Positions 24,499 through 34,136 of a DNA stretch of 64,000 nt are shown piece after piece (positions within the stretch are counted from its first letter, which is position 1; the number at the start of each line of letters is the position of its first letter). Source of the stretch: Sediminibacterium sp. KACHI17 (lineage in GTDB: Bacteria; Bacteroidota; Bacteroidia; Chitinophagales; Chitinophagaceae); the NCBI RefSeq assembly GCF_040362915.1, contig NZ_AP029612.1, positions 1,550,001-1,614,000 of the forward strand, read 5' to 3'. A program made the position numbers and the translations under genes. Under the pieces are notes generated by a model. It ran no database searches. It saw only the letters and a list, made by a program, of their open reading frames with translations, and was not told where the DNA came from.

Positions 24499-25521
24499 TC
24501 TATAAAGTCTTTATTTACCTTTATTAAAACACTTCTCTTGACAACCGCACAACAAAATTTCAGGATCCAGCTTTGGATTAGTTTGTTGAGCGTAGTATTG
24601 TTTCTCACCAAGATCATTGCCTATTATTTTACACATTCACTTGCGATCCTATCGGATGCATTAGAAAGTATTGTTAACGTAATCGCCGGTTTTATCGGAC
24701 TATACAGTTTATATGTAGCCGCCAAACCCAAAGACCTTGAACACCCTTATGGTCATGGGAAAGCCGAATTTGTTTCTGCAGCAGTAGAAGGTGGATTGAT
24801 CGTTGCGGCAGGTATCATGATCATTTACGAAACGGTTGCCAATATTCTCCGTAATGAACCCGTACATCAGCTAGATACGGGTCTATGGCTGATAGCAATA
24901 ACAGCGATCCTCAATTTTGTTGCCGGAACTCTTTGTCTTCGCTTAGGCAGAAAAAATAATTCACTGGCATTACAGGCAAGCGGTAAACATTTACAGGTTG
25001 ATACATATTCAACACTTGCGATCATCGCGGGATTGATCATCATATTGTTTACAAGACTGTTTTGGTTAGATAAGGTGATCGCTTTGGTGATGAGTATACT
25101 GATCATTTACAATGGTTATAAGATCATTCGCTCATCATTGGCAGGTATTATGGACGAAGCGGATATGGATTTATTAAAGAAATTCATTGAAGTACTCAAT
25201 AAAAATCGTTCTGAAAACTGGGTCGATCTGCACAATCTGCGTGTCATCAAATACGGTAGTTTATTACATGTTGACTGTCATCTTACCGTTCCCTGGTATT
25301 TGAATATCCATGAAGCCCATCGGGAGATCGATCATTTATCGGCACTGATCAAGCAAGAATTTGGTGACATGATAGAACTATTTGTACATACAGATGGGTG
25401 TCTACCTTTCAGTTGCCGTATCTGTAATAAACAGTGTGAACATAGACAGCATAGGTTCGAAAAGAAGCTGGAATGGACCTTAACGAACATCATTTCTGAC
25501 AAAAAGCACACACTTGAATGA
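24478..25521 (+). CDS. cation diffusion facilitator (CDF) transporter
   Basis: 347 residues from ATG 24478; TTG 24538 is an alternative start that would avoid the terminator stem. Six membrane helices. The signature is HSLAILSDALESIVNVIAGF, where the Asp of SDALE and the Asn are in the metal site, with HPYGHGKAEFVSA after helix II. The cytoplasmic C-terminal domain ends in a Cys/His cluster (CLPFSCRICNKQCEHRQH) that could bind metal. Exports Zn2+ or another divalent cation. The metal is not identifiable. The start lies within the OsmC terminator, an unusual arrangement. Confidence 0.9.
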   Translation: MRDLSFLSIKSLFTFIKTLLLTTAQQNFRIQLWISLLSVVLFLTKIIAYYFTHSLAILSDALESIVNVIAGFIGLYSLYVAAKPKDLEHPYGHGKAEFVSAAVEGGLIVAAGIMIIYETVANILRNEPVHQLDTGLWLIAITAILNFVAGTLCLRLGRKNNSLALQASGKHLQVDTYSTLAIIAGLIIILFTRLFWLDKVIALVMSILIIYNGYKIIRSSLAGIMDEADMDLLKKFIEVLNKNRSENWVDLHNLRVIKYGSLLHVDCHLTVPWYLNIHEAHREIDHLSALIKQEFGDMIELFVHTDGCLPFSCRICNKQCEHRQHRFEKKLEWTLTNIISDKKHTLE

Positions 25522-25590
25522 ATATTTGATCCTCACTATCATAAATAAGTAGTTAGTACTAAATTGCAGCCTCATTCAAATACAATTGTT

Positions 25591-26958
25591 ATGCAAGCTT
25601 GGAAAGAATATCAACAAGAACATAAAGAACGTTTCTTGAACGAATTATTAGACCTTCTGCGTATCCCCAGCGTAAGCGCTCGCGGAGAACACAAAGAAGA
25701 TATGATCCGTTGTGCTGAAGCTGTTGAGAAAAGCCTGAAAGATGCCGGAGCAGATACAACCGCTATTTACCCTACTGCAGGCCACCCAATTGTTTATGGA
25801 GAGAAAATGATCGATCCTGCAAAACCTACGGTATTGGTATATGGACATTATGATGTACAACCTGCTGATCCGTTAGAGCTATGGCATAGTGGTCCTTTTG
25901 AACCCGTGATCAAAGACGGAAAAATTTATGCTCGCGGTGCTTGTGATGATAAAGGACAATTCTATATGCATGTGAAGGCATTGGAAACAATGGTAAAAAC
26001 AAACAGTTTACACTGCAATGTGAAGTTTCTGATCGAGGGAGAAGAAGAAGTGGGAAGTCCTAACCTTGCCACTTTTGTAAAGACGAATAAAGAATTGCTA
26101 AAAGCAGATGTTATTCTGATCAGTGATACTTCTATGCTCAGCATGGATACTCCTTCAATCGATATTGGAGTACGCGGACTCAGTTATATTGAAGTAGAAG
26201 TAACCGGACCTAATCGTGATCTGCATAGTGGTGTATATGGTGGTGCTGTTGCCAATCCTATTACTATGCTGGCAAAAATGATCGCCGCCTGTCATGATGA
26301 GAACAATCACATCACGATCCCTGGATTTTATGATGATGTAGTAGATGCTACGGCAGAAGAAAGAGCAAAAATGGCCAAAGCTCCTTTCAGTGAAGCGGAA
26401 TACAAGAAAGATCTGGGCATTCAAAGTCTTTGGGGTGAGAAAGGATATACCACCAATGAAAGAACAGGCATCAGACCAACACTCGAACTGAATGGCATTT
26501 GGGGTGGCTATACGGGTGAAGGTGCTAAAACCGTTTTGCCATCAAAAGCTTTTGCTAAAATATCTTGCAGACTCGTACCCAATATGTCATCTGAAAAGAT
26601 CACTAAAAAGATCCTGGATTATTTCACCAGTATGGCTCCTGAAGGTGTCACCGTAAAAGCTGCTGAACACCATGGTGGTGAACCCTATATGACACCTATT
26701 GATTCTCATGAATACAGAGCTGCTGCAAAAGCCATTGAAACCACTTTTGGCAAAGAGCCTATTCCTGTTCGTGGCGGAGGCAGCATTCCTATTTGTGCTT
26801 TGTTTGAAAAAGAACTTGGATTGAAGATCGTTTTCATGGGATTTGGCCTTGACAGTGATAACCTGCATAGCCCCAATGAAAAATATGATGTGTTCAATTT
26901 TTATAAAGGCATTGAAACCATTCCTTATTTCCATCAGTATTATGCGGAAGGAAAATAA
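25591..26958 (+). CDS. M20-family dipeptidase
   Basis: 455 residues from ATG 25591 (MQAWKEYQQEHKERFLNELL). M20 metal and catalytic motifs are GHYDVQPADPLELW, RGACDDKGQFYMH (bridging Asp), and EGEEEVGSPNL (catalytic Glu pair). The dimerisation domain includes LHSGVYGGAVANP, and the C-terminal metal His is in LHSPNEKYDV. No signal peptide, so cytoplasmic. Likely hydrolyses dipeptides (carnosinase/CNDP-like group). Confidence 0.92.
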   Translation: MQAWKEYQQEHKERFLNELLDLLRIPSVSARGEHKEDMIRCAEAVEKSLKDAGADTTAIYPTAGHPIVYGEKMIDPAKPTVLVYGHYDVQPADPLELWHSGPFEPVIKDGKIYARGACDDKGQFYMHVKALETMVKTNSLHCNVKFLIEGEEEVGSPNLATFVKTNKELLKADVILISDTSMLSMDTPSIDIGVRGLSYIEVEVTGPNRDLHSGVYGGAVANPITMLAKMIAACHDENNHITIPGFYDDVVDATAEERAKMAKAPFSEAEYKKDLGIQSLWGEKGYTTNERTGIRPTLELNGIWGGYTGEGAKTVLPSKAFAKISCRLVPNMSSEKITKKILDYFTSMAPEGVTVKAAEHHGGEPYMTPIDSHEYRAAAKAIETTFGKEPIPVRGGGSIPICALFEKELGLKIVFMGFGLDSDNLHSPNEKYDVFNFYKGIETIPYFHQYYAEGK

Positions 26959-26966
26959 ACAAAGAG

Positions 26967-26994
26967 ACAGGAGCAATTTTATATTTGCTCCTGT
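26967..26994 (+). terminator. intrinsic terminator of M20 dipeptidase
   Basis: 10-bp stem (26967-26976 with 26985-26994, ACAGGAGCAA) with T-rich tail. Its loop and right arm also read TATATTTG (26980-26987), a -7 element 19 bases before the S4 gene start. Confidence 0.75.
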
Positions 26995-27006
26995 TTTGTT
27001 TTAGTT

Positions 27007-27399
27007 ATGACTGAGATCAAAGAAAAATTACGGATCGATAAATACCTCTGGGCCATTCGTTTATTCAAAACAAGAAGCCAGGCGGGTGATGCATGCAGTA
27101 AGGGTAAAGTAAAGATGAATGGCAATGCTATTAAAGCCTCACGTATTGTTGCCATTGGAGATGAGTATGAAGTAAAAACAGAAAGCCGCAGATGGGTAGT
27201 AAAAGTGAGTGGACTTCTCGATCATCGTGTACAATATAGCGAAGCCATTAAATTCTATATAGATCTCACACCTGCCGAGGAGCTTGACAGGATCAAATTC
27301 GAAGCAGCCACCTATCAAACCGGAAAGCGTTTGAGTAAAATTGGTAGACCTACTAAGAAACAAAGAAGAGATCTGGGTGATTTTATGGGTAATGAATAG
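27007..27399 (+). CDS. S4-domain RNA-binding protein (Hsp15-like)
   Basis: 130 residues. The S4 fold occupies the first 65 residues (RIDKYLWAIRLFKTRSQAGDA, GKVKMNGNAIKASRIV). The C-terminal tail is basic (GRPTKKQRRDLGDFMG), as in the heat-shock protein Hsp15, which binds free 50S subunits carrying peptidyl-tRNA. Cytoplasmic. It is preceded by a terminator that also contains its probable -7 element, and followed by trmD. Confidence 0.9.
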   Translation: MTEIKEKLRIDKYLWAIRLFKTRSQAGDACSKGKVKMNGNAIKASRIVAIGDEYEVKTESRRWVVKVSGLLDHRVQYSEAIKFYIDLTPAEELDRIKFEAATYQTGKRLSKIGRPTKKQRRDLGDFMGNE

Positions 27400-27439
27400 T
27401 CAAACCACCTGAAAGTAAGTGGCATAATCGAATCTCGCC

Positions 27440-27447
27440 TACCTTTG
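27440..27447 (+). promoter_or_regulatory. -7 element TACCTTTG of trmD
   Basis: TAnnTTTG match four bases before ATG 27452, predicting a leaderless transcript. Confidence 0.65.
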
Positions 27448-27451
27448 TTGC

Positions 27452-28135
27452 ATGTTAAGAATCGACCTACTCACTGTTCTACCTGAATTATTGGAGAGTC
27501 CTTTTGCGCATAGTATCATGAAACGTGCACAAGAAAAAGGACTTTTGGAAGTGCGTGTACATCAGCTAAGAAAATGGGCGGTAAATAAATATGGCATGGT
27601 GGATGATTACCAATATGGCGGTGGTGCAGGCATGGTGATGATGTGTGAACCCTTGGCCAATGCGATTGATGAACTACAAAAAGATCAACCGTATGATGCC
27701 ATCATCTATATGACGCCTGACGGACAACGTTTCGATCAGCGAATGGCCAATCAGTTATCCTTAAAAGGAAATTTATTGATCATTTGCGGTCATTACAAAG
27801 GTATTGATGAACGCATCCGCCAGCAGTATGTAACGATGGAGATCTCTATCGGCGACTATGTATTGAGTGGCGGTGAACTGGCTGCGGCAGTTGTGGTAGA
27901 TGCTATCGGTCGTTTGATACCAGGCGTATTGAATGATGAAACTTCAGCATTGACAGATTCTTTTCAGGATAATTTATTAGCACCTCCCGTATATACAAGA
28001 CCTGCAGATTTCAGGGGCATGAAAGTGCCGGAAATACTATTACAGGGCGATCCAAAGAAAGTAGAAGAATGGCGCTATGAACAAGCACTGCAGCGTACAA
28101 AAGATAGACGGCCGGATTTGATGTCTGATGTCTGA
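27452..28135 (+). CDS. trmD: tRNA (guanine-37-N1)-methyltransferase
   Basis: 227 residues with the SPOUT knot. Motifs are YQYGGGAGMVMMCEPL near residue 55, the SAM-binding loop region ICGHYKGIDERI and SIGDYVLSGGELAA, and the linker GVLNDETSALTDSF. Methylates G37 of tRNAs reading CNN codons and prevents frameshifts. It is separated here from rpsP-rimM. The last residues (LMSDV) and stop codon are encoded by GATGTCT heptad units, so the natural C-terminus may have been altered. Confidence 0.96.
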   Translation: MLRIDLLTVLPELLESPFAHSIMKRAQEKGLLEVRVHQLRKWAVNKYGMVDDYQYGGGAGMVMMCEPLANAIDELQKDQPYDAIIYMTPDGQRFDQRMANQLSLKGNLLIICGHYKGIDERIRQQYVTMEISIGDYVLSGGELAAAVVVDAIGRLIPGVLNDETSALTDSFQDNLLAPPVYTRPADFRGMKVPEILLQGDPKKVEEWRYEQALQRTKDRRPDLMSDV

Positions 28136-28147
28136 TTCTAGTCTGCG
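28119..28147 (+). repeat. short heptad array at trmD 3' end
   Basis: Units GATGTCT, GATGTCT, GATTCTA, GTCTGCG. The trmD stop codon TGA lies inside the array. Confidence 0.6.
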
Positions 28148-28174
28148 TTTATGCACTTAAATATGTTTATAACA

Positions 28175-28209
28175 AAAGGACTGCAACATAAAAAATGTTG
28201 CAGCCCTTT
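28175..28209 (+). terminator. intrinsic terminator downstream of trmD
   Basis: 14-bp stem with one mismatch (28175-28188 with 28196-28209, core CTGCAACA), A-rich and T-rich flanks. It lies between convergent trmD and the VPS10-like gene and may work for both. A T-rich period-7 stretch (TTTTCAT units, about 28204-28230) follows. Confidence 0.75.
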
Positions 28210-28229
28210 CTCTTTTCATTTTTCATATC

Positions 28230-31200
28230 TCACTTAATTCCAATCACCGGCACCTGTTTCTCATTAATGAGTTTATTCAATGCTTTTACATCATTCTCCA
28301 TAACCGCTTTCAATTTGGCCAATTGAACATCTGCTTGTCCGGCCAATTCAGCAAAAGCTTCACGCGCTTGTTTACTTGGCGGATTTTGTCCACTAGATGC
28401 TACCCCATACAATCCTGCGATCTTATCATTCAAACGGATCGGGAAGTTCAATACATCTTGCCCGCTCTTCGCTTTGGTCTGATACAATGCTTCTTCAACA
28501 GCTGTGATCTTTTTATTGATACTATCTGCAAAAGATTTGATCTCTTTATTTCCATCTAGTCTGGCTGTAAAATCATTCATCTGTGAGCGTAAGGAACGGA
28601 TGTTCTTGATCGCTTTTTGAATCTCACTGAACTTATCACGAACCTGTAACAAGAAAGTTAACTGCGCATCATATTGGGCCTCAGTAGTAGGGAAATTCGG
28701 ATTGGGTTTGATCACAAAAGGAACGTCTACAGAATCTTTTCCATAACGAAAGCGAGCCGTGTATTTACCCGGTGACGCTTTGGCTGATCCAATACCACCA
28801 TTCCAAAGGATCAATCCATCCAGACGTTCTGCAGGAGGATATTGCATATCCCATTCAAACTGATTCATCCCATTTTCAAAATCAATTTTATCAGCTGCCT
28901 CTCTTGCATTCTTACTGAATGTGCGAATGGGTTTTGATTGTTTATCAAATACAGTGATCGAAACTTTAGAACTATCTGTAGCTCCTTTCAGGTAGTAATT
29001 AAACACGACACCTGAAGGAGGATTCATACCCATGTTCGCATTCGCACCACCAAAATTTCTCCTACCTCTTCCCGCACTTTCTGTACGATAAACCGGATTT
29101 ACATCAAACACATGTAGGTTTTTATCAAGCACAGAAGGATTCATTTGTTGAACAATACTCAAATCATCTAATACCCAGAAAGCACGTCCTTGTGTTGCTA
29201 CGATCAAATCATTTTCTTTGATCGTCAAATCAGTGATGGGCGTTTCAGGTAGATTCAACTGAAACTTTTTCCAATTAGCGCCATCATCATAACTAATATA
29301 CATACCGAACTCAGTTCCTGCATACAATAAACCCGGACGTTTTTGATCTGCACGCATAGCACGAGTGAAATGCATTTTATCTATTCCGTTTGTGATCTTT
29401 TTCCAAGTCTTTCCATAGTCTTCCGTTTTAAAGATGTACGGAGCATAATCATCCAGCTTATATTTTGTACCTACTATGTATGCAGTTCCTTTTTTGAAAG
29501 GATCGGTCTCAATACAATTCCACATCATCCATTTACCCGCTTCTGCTGGTGTTACATTCTCCCAGTTCTTTCCACCATCTTTACTCACGTGCAGTAATCC
29601 ATCATCACTACCTACCCATAACAGATCTTTTTCTAGTGCAGATTCAGCAGCTGTAAAAATGGTACAATAGTATTCTACAGAAGTATTGTCTTTTGTGATC
29701 GGACCACCGCTGGAAACCTGACGTGTTTTATCATTGGTGGTTAGATCAGGACTGATGATCTCCCAGCTTTGTCCTTCATTTTCTGTTACGAATAAATGGT
29801 TTCCTGCAGCATACAATCGCTTCGGATTATGAGGAGAAAAGAAGATCGGGAAATTCCATTGGAAACGATATTTCAAAACATCTGCACCTGATCCCATGGG
29901 GTTATCAGGCCAAACATTGATGGCGCGATTCTCTCCTGTTCTATGATCCAGTCTTGCCAAATAACCACCATAGTTACCGCCATATACAACATCAGGATTC
30001 AATGGATCCGCAACCACATAGCCACTTTCAGAGCCGGCTGTTACTTCCCAATCACGATCTGTGATACCGGCACCACTGGTACGACTACGCATACGAATGG
30101 TTGAGTTATCTTGTTGTGCTCCCAATATTCTATATGGATGCGCATTATCTGTTGATACACGATAGAATTGTCCTGTTGGCTGATTATCCATCGTACTCCA
30201 GTTTTCTCCACCATCAAAACTGATCTGTGCACCTCCATCATCTGCCACGATCATTCTGTTACCATTTTCCGGATCGATCCAAAGATCATGATGATCGCCA
30301 TGCGGTGTTCTTACACTTTGAAAAGATCTTCCACCATCACGACTGCGCATAAACCCAACATTTGGTGCATATACGAGGTTCTCATTTTGAGGATCTACAA
30401 ACACTTTGGTATAATACCATGCGCGTTGACGAATATTATTATCACTGCTGGTCAATGTCCAACTTTCACCACCATCACTACTAGTATATAATCCACCATT
30501 GGCATTTTCGATGATCGCATATACTTTATCAGTATTTGAAGGTGCTACCGCTACGCCAACAATTCCCCAGGTACCTTTAGGCATACCCTTAGCAGTACTA
30601 ATGTTGGTCCATGTTTCACCTCCATCTGTACTTTTATACAATCCACTTCCTTCACCACCGCTTTCTAAACTATGCGGCGTTCTGATCAGACGCCACATAC
30701 CTGCATATAACACATTCGGATTACCAGGTTCCATAACGAGATCAGAAGATCCGGTGAGATTATTTACATACAATACTTTCTTCCAGCTCTTACCACCATC
30801 TGTGGTTTTGAATACACCTCTTTCTTCATTCGGACCAAAAAGATGTCCAAGTGCAGCCACCCAAACTGTATTCGGATCACGTGGGTGTATCACAATACGA
30901 ATGATATGTCTCCCTTCTTTAAGACCGATATTTTTCCAGGTACGACCACCATCATCACTTCTCCACATACCATTTAAACCTTCGGCAACATTACCACGAA
31001 CTGTATTCTCACCTTCACCTACATAAATGATATTTTCATCAGTAGGAGCCACAGCGATAGAACCGATATTACCACCGAGGTATTTATCTCCAATATTTTT
31101 CCAGTTACTACCTCCATCAGTGGTTTTCCATAATCCACCACCGGTGGCACCAAAATAGAAGGTAGTCTTGTTTTTATAACTACCCGCTACCGCTGCACTA

Positions 31201-31376
31201 CGACCACCACGGAAAGGGCCGGCCAAACGATATTTGAGTTTTGAGAAAAGCTGATTTGTAGGATCAGTTACAGCAGGCGGTAATGACGTAGTTGTCTTTT
31301 TTGCATCCTGTTTTTGTGCTTGCAAACTGGTTACAAGCATTAGCACTGCGCAAAGCAGCATCATTGTTTTTTTCAT
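28230..31376 (-). CDS. secreted VPS10/BNR-repeat beta-propeller protein
   Basis: 1048 residues from ATG 31376, starting with a signal peptide (MKKTMMLLCAVLMLVTSLQA). About eleven BNR/Asp-box motifs of the form S/T-x-D-x-G-x-x-W are visible (TTDGGSNWKNIG, SDDGGRTWKNIG, STDGGETWTNIS, SKDGGKNWENVT, TEDYGKTWKKIT), giving one or two sortilin-type propellers across the first 700 residues. The C-terminal 250 residues contain a helical region (FLLQVRDKFSEIQKAIKNIR). Related proteins are annotated as VPS10-domain or glycosyl-hydrolase-like. The exact activity is unknown. The next gene downstream of it on this strand is not in an operon. Confidence 0.85.
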   Translation of the reverse strand: MKKTMMLLCAVLMLVTSLQAQKQDAKKTTTSLPPAVTDPTNQLFSKLKYRLAGPFRGGRSAAVAGSYKNKTTFYFGATGGGLWKTTDGGSNWKNIGDKYLGGNIGSIAVAPTDENIIYVGEGENTVRGNVAEGLNGMWRSDDGGRTWKNIGLKEGRHIIRIVIHPRDPNTVWVAALGHLFGPNEERGVFKTTDGGKSWKKVLYVNNLTGSSDLVMEPGNPNVLYAGMWRLIRTPHSLESGGEGSGLYKSTDGGETWTNISTAKGMPKGTWGIVGVAVAPSNTDKVYAIIENANGGLYTSSDGGESWTLTSSDNNIRQRAWYYTKVFVDPQNENLVYAPNVGFMRSRDGGRSFQSVRTPHGDHHDLWIDPENGNRMIVADDGGAQISFDGGENWSTMDNQPTGQFYRVSTDNAHPYRILGAQQDNSTIRMRSRTSGAGITDRDWEVTAGSESGYVVADPLNPDVVYGGNYGGYLARLDHRTGENRAINVWPDNPMGSGADVLKYRFQWNFPIFFSPHNPKRLYAAGNHLFVTENEGQSWEIISPDLTTNDKTRQVSSGGPITKDNTSVEYYCTIFTAAESALEKDLLWVGSDDGLLHVSKDGGKNWENVTPAEAGKWMMWNCIETDPFKKGTAYIVGTKYKLDDYAPYIFKTEDYGKTWKKITNGIDKMHFTRAMRADQKRPGLLYAGTEFGMYISYDDGANWKKFQLNLPETPITDLTIKENDLIVATQGRAFWVLDDLSIVQQMNPSVLDKNLHVFDVNPVYRTESAGRGRRNFGGANANMGMNPPSGVVFNYYLKGATDSSKVSITVFDKQSKPIRTFSKNAREAADKIDFENGMNQFEWDMQYPPAERLDGLILWNGGIGSAKASPGKYTARFRYGKDSVDVPFVIKPNPNFPTTEAQYDAQLTFLLQVRDKFSEIQKAIKNIRSLRSQMNDFTARLDGNKEIKSFADSINKKITAVEEALYQTKAKSGQDVLNFPIRLNDKIAGLYGVASSGQNPPSKQAREAFAELAGQADVQLAKLKAVMENDVKALNKLINEKQVPVIGIK

Positions 31377-31418
31377 ATGCAGTATTGAATTGGATAGGGA
31401 ATTTACGAAAGAAAAGGG

Positions 31419-31462
31419 ATAATAGTCCATAGCCTATGGTCTATGGACTATCAACTATTTTA
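31419..31462. repeat. heptad array, CCATGGT family, hairpin
   Basis: Units TCCATAG, CCTATGG, TCTATGG, ACTATCA. An 11-bp perfect inverted repeat (31422-31432 with 31441-31451) lies between the LolA-like stop and the VPS10-like start. The LolA-like stop codon at 31455 is inside. Confidence 0.8.
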
Positions 31463-32285
31463 CTTTATACCAGACTTCGTCAACAGGCTCATTCATCTTG
31501 ATATCAAGATGCTCGATCACTGTTTCTACAGGTCCGATATTGATGATCTGCTTCATGGGAAACTGAATTCCCCCTATATCTTTATAACTATTGTACATGA
31601 TAGAAGCTTTCAAGCTACGTCTACCACCACCCATCATACGCATCATGCTCCCAAAACCGGTTAATGCTGCAGCCATTTCATCTGTGGCATCAACTTGTTG
31701 AACGAGATAGTTTTTTGTGTTGATATAGAATATGGCACTGAGCCCATCCTTCATGTTCAGTTTTACTTTATAACAATCTTCTTTATTCACTTTACTGGTC
31801 CCTTGTAATTCAGCAGTATATCCTTTTTTAGCATAATCGATCAACATAGGAAAAGGACCGGCACAATCCAACTCATGTTGTTGTTTGCGTAGATCATCCT
31901 CAGTCATTTTCGAAATGGTTGGCCCGGAAGGAGTGGCAGGTCCATCACCACCACCTCTTGGTCCACCGAAATTAGGCATCGCCGGAATCAGCACATAACC
32001 CGCGGTATCTGTTACCATGGTCCATGAATTACCCATTCCCATGATACCACCCATTTGTCTGCGGTATAATTTCCCTCTCTCACGAATACTGTTTAAACTG
32101 ATATCAAAACTTTGATTCATCATATTCATCTTCATCACACTTTCCATTTGTAAAGTTTTGATGGCTTTCAGTCTGTTCTTACCTCCATTGACTTCTTCAT
32201 ATTTTGTCATCACTTCTTCTACTGTTTGTGCATAGGTCAGTAAGGTTCCTACTGCCAGCATCAGGGATAGTACTATCTTTTTCAT
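31455..32285 (-). CDS. periplasmic LolA-like protein
   Basis: 276 residues with signal peptide (MKKIVLSLMLAVGTLLTYAQ). The first mature residues (TVEEVMTKYEEVNGGKNRLKAIKTLQME) and the beta-rich remainder resemble LolA/LolB-type lipoprotein carrier folds, often annotated as outer-membrane lipoprotein-sorting proteins in Bacteroidota. A Met/Gly-rich stretch (RRQMGGIMGMGNSW, GFGSMMRMMGGGRR) is unusual. Function is inferred from fold resemblance only. It lies just upstream of the VPS10-like gene on the same strand, separated by a heptad hairpin. Confidence 0.65.
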   Translation of the reverse strand: MKKIVLSLMLAVGTLLTYAQTVEEVMTKYEEVNGGKNRLKAIKTLQMESVMKMNMMNQSFDISLNSIRERGKLYRRQMGGIMGMGNSWTMVTDTAGYVLIPAMPNFGGPRGGGDGPATPSGPTISKMTEDDLRKQQHELDCAGPFPMLIDYAKKGYTAELQGTSKVNKEDCYKVKLNMKDGLSAIFYINTKNYLVQQVDATDEMAAALTGFGSMMRMMGGGRRSLKASIMYNSYKDIGGIQFPMKQIINIGPVETVIEHLDIKMNEPVDEVWYKVK

Positions 32286-32384
32286 GTGGTTTAATTCTAT
32301 GAAACGTAAACTTACTGAGACTTTACTGCTAAAGGATTTTTTGTACGATGATTTAGCAAAAGATTTGATGAACGGGGGAAAACT

Positions 32385-32446
32385 GGTTGACGGTTGACAG
32401 TTGACAGCTCATCCATTTTCACTGTCAACTATCATCTGCCATCTTA
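32385..32446. repeat. heptad array, TTGACAG family, inverted arms
   Basis: The left arm (32385-32412) has GGTTGAC, GGTTGAC, AGTTGAC. The right arm (32421-32446) has ACTGTCA, ACTATCA, TCTGCCA. It lies between the divergent LolA-like and adenine deaminase genes, 25 bases before the ade promoter element. Confidence 0.8.
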
Positions 32447-32470
32447 AAAACACAATCAGCCCACTTTTTC

Positions 32471-32478
32471 TATCTTCG
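32471..32478 (+). promoter_or_regulatory. -7-like element TATCTTCG of adenine deaminase
   Basis: One-base variant of TAnnTTTG, four bases before ATG 32483, the same spacing as the other leaderless-type genes. Confidence 0.5.
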
Positions 32479-32482
32479 TTAC

Positions 32483-34129
32483 ATGAGTACCCAAACTTCT
32501 TTTCAGGTTTCCGGCAAACTGGTTGATATCCGTAATAAAAAAATATACCCTGCACATGTGTGGGTGGAAAATGGAATCATCCATCGCATTGAAAAGACAG
32601 ATGCCAATACTCCGGATCAGTACATTCTTCCCGGATTTATTGACAGCCATGTTCACATTGAAAGCAGCATGCTTATTCCATCTGAATTTGCCCGTCTGGC
32701 AGTAGTTCATGGTACGGTAGGTACCGTAAGTGATCCTCATGAGATCGCAAATGTATGTGGGGTTGCCGGTGTTGATTTTATGATTGAAAACGGAAAAAAA
32801 GTTCCCTTCAAATTCAACTTCGGAGCGCCTAGTTGCGTACCTGCTACCACTTTTGAAACTGCAGGTGCTATGATTGACAGCACAGCTGTTACTACACTTC
32901 TCGAAAGACCTGAGATTCTTTATTTAAGTGAGATGATGAATTTCCCCGGGGTGTTACATCAGGATCCGGAAGTGATGAAAAAAATCGCAGCAGCACATCG
33001 TATGCGGAAACCGGTAGATGGTCATGCGCCGGGTTTACGTGGTGATGCTGCTAAAGCCTATATAGAAGCAGGTATCTCCACCGATCATGAATGCTTTACA
33101 TTGGAAGAAGCAGTTGATAAATTACAGCATGGCATGAAGATCATCATTCGTGAAGGAAGTGCTGCAAGAAATTTTGATGCATTGATCGACTTAGTAGATG
33201 ATCATCCCAACCATATTTTGTTTTGCAGTGATGATAAACATCCCGACAGTTTAGTAAATGGACATATTAATGATCTCTGTGCTCGTGCTGTGGCAAAAGG
33301 ATTGGATGTATTCAATGTATTAAAAGCTGCATGTGTCAATCCGGTATTACATTACCGGTTACCGATCGGATTATTGAATGAAAAAGATCCGGCAGATTTT
33401 ATTGTTGTAAAAGACCTCACAGATTTCAAAGTACTGCAAACCTATGTTGATGGTATTTTAGTTGCACAAAACGGAACGACGTTGATCGAGTCTGTTTCAT
33501 CTACAACGATCAATCAATTCGATTGCAAGCCTGTTACTGTAAAAGATCTAAGCATACAAAAAGAACAATATCCTTCAACAGCCGGACTCATTCCTGTTAT
33601 TGAAGCACTTGATGGACAATTGATCACCAACAAACTATCATTACCCGGCAAACTGGCAGATCAAGAATGGGTATCAGATGTATCCAATGATATTTTAAAG
33701 ATGGTAGTAGTGAATCGCTATCATCAGGCAGCAGTGGCCAAATGTTTCATCCGAAATTTTGGTTTCAAACAGGGAGCCATTGCTTCATCCGTTGCACATG
33801 ATAGTCATAATATTGTTGCGGTAGGTACTGATGATGCATCACTCGCAGCAGCTATCAATTTAGTGATCGCTGAAAAGGGTGGCGTGAGTTGTTATGTGAA
33901 TGAGCAACAATATCAGGTACTCGGACTTCCTGTGGCTGGTTTGATGAGTACTGAGAATGGATACAAAGTTTCTGAAGCATATACTTCTATTGATAAGATG
34001 GCCAAATCTCTGGGATCCCATCTACAAGCTCCTTTCATGACCCTTAGTTTTATGGCATTACTCGTGATCCCACATCTAAAGCTCAGCGACAAAGGTCTTT
34101 TCGACGGAGACAGATTTCAGTTTGTGTGA
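32483..34129 (+). CDS. ade: adenine deaminase
   Basis: 548 residues. Amidohydrolase metal site [14 protein letters not shown] (HxH) near residue 55-60, [21 protein letters not shown] and [10 protein letters not shown] follow as family-specific motifs. The C-terminal domain ([18 protein letters not shown]) completes the two-domain Ade architecture. Converts adenine to hypoxanthine and ammonia in purine salvage. uracil phosphoribosyltransferase lies 570 bases downstream, so base salvage genes are close together although a gene on the other strand intervenes. Confidence 0.95.
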   Translation: MSTQTSFQVSGKLVDIRNKKIYPAHVWVENGIIHRIEKTDANTPDQYILPGFIDSHVHIESSMLIPSEFARLAVVHGTVGTVSDPHEIANVCGVAGVDFMIENGKKVPFKFNFGAPSCVPATTFETAGAMIDSTAVTTLLERPEILYLSEMMNFPGVLHQDPEVMKKIAAAHRMRKPVDGHAPGLRGDAAKAYIEAGISTDHECFTLEEAVDKLQHGMKIIIREGSAARNFDALIDLVDDHPNHILFCSDDKHPDSLVNGHINDLCARAVAKGLDVFNVLKAACVNPVLHYRLPIGLLNEKDPADFIVVKDLTDFKVLQTYVDGILVAQNGTTLIESVSSTTINQFDCKPVTVKDLSIQKEQYPSTAGLIPVIEALDGQLITNKLSLPGKLADQEWVSDVSNDILKMVVVNRYHQAAVAKCFIRNFGFKQGAIASSVAHDSHNIVAVGTDDASLAAAINLVIAEKGGVSCYVNEQQYQVLGLPVAGLMSTENGYKVSEAYTSIDKMAKSLGSHLQAPFMTLSFMALLVIPHLKLSDKGLFDGDRFQFV

Positions 34130-34136
34130 GTAACAA

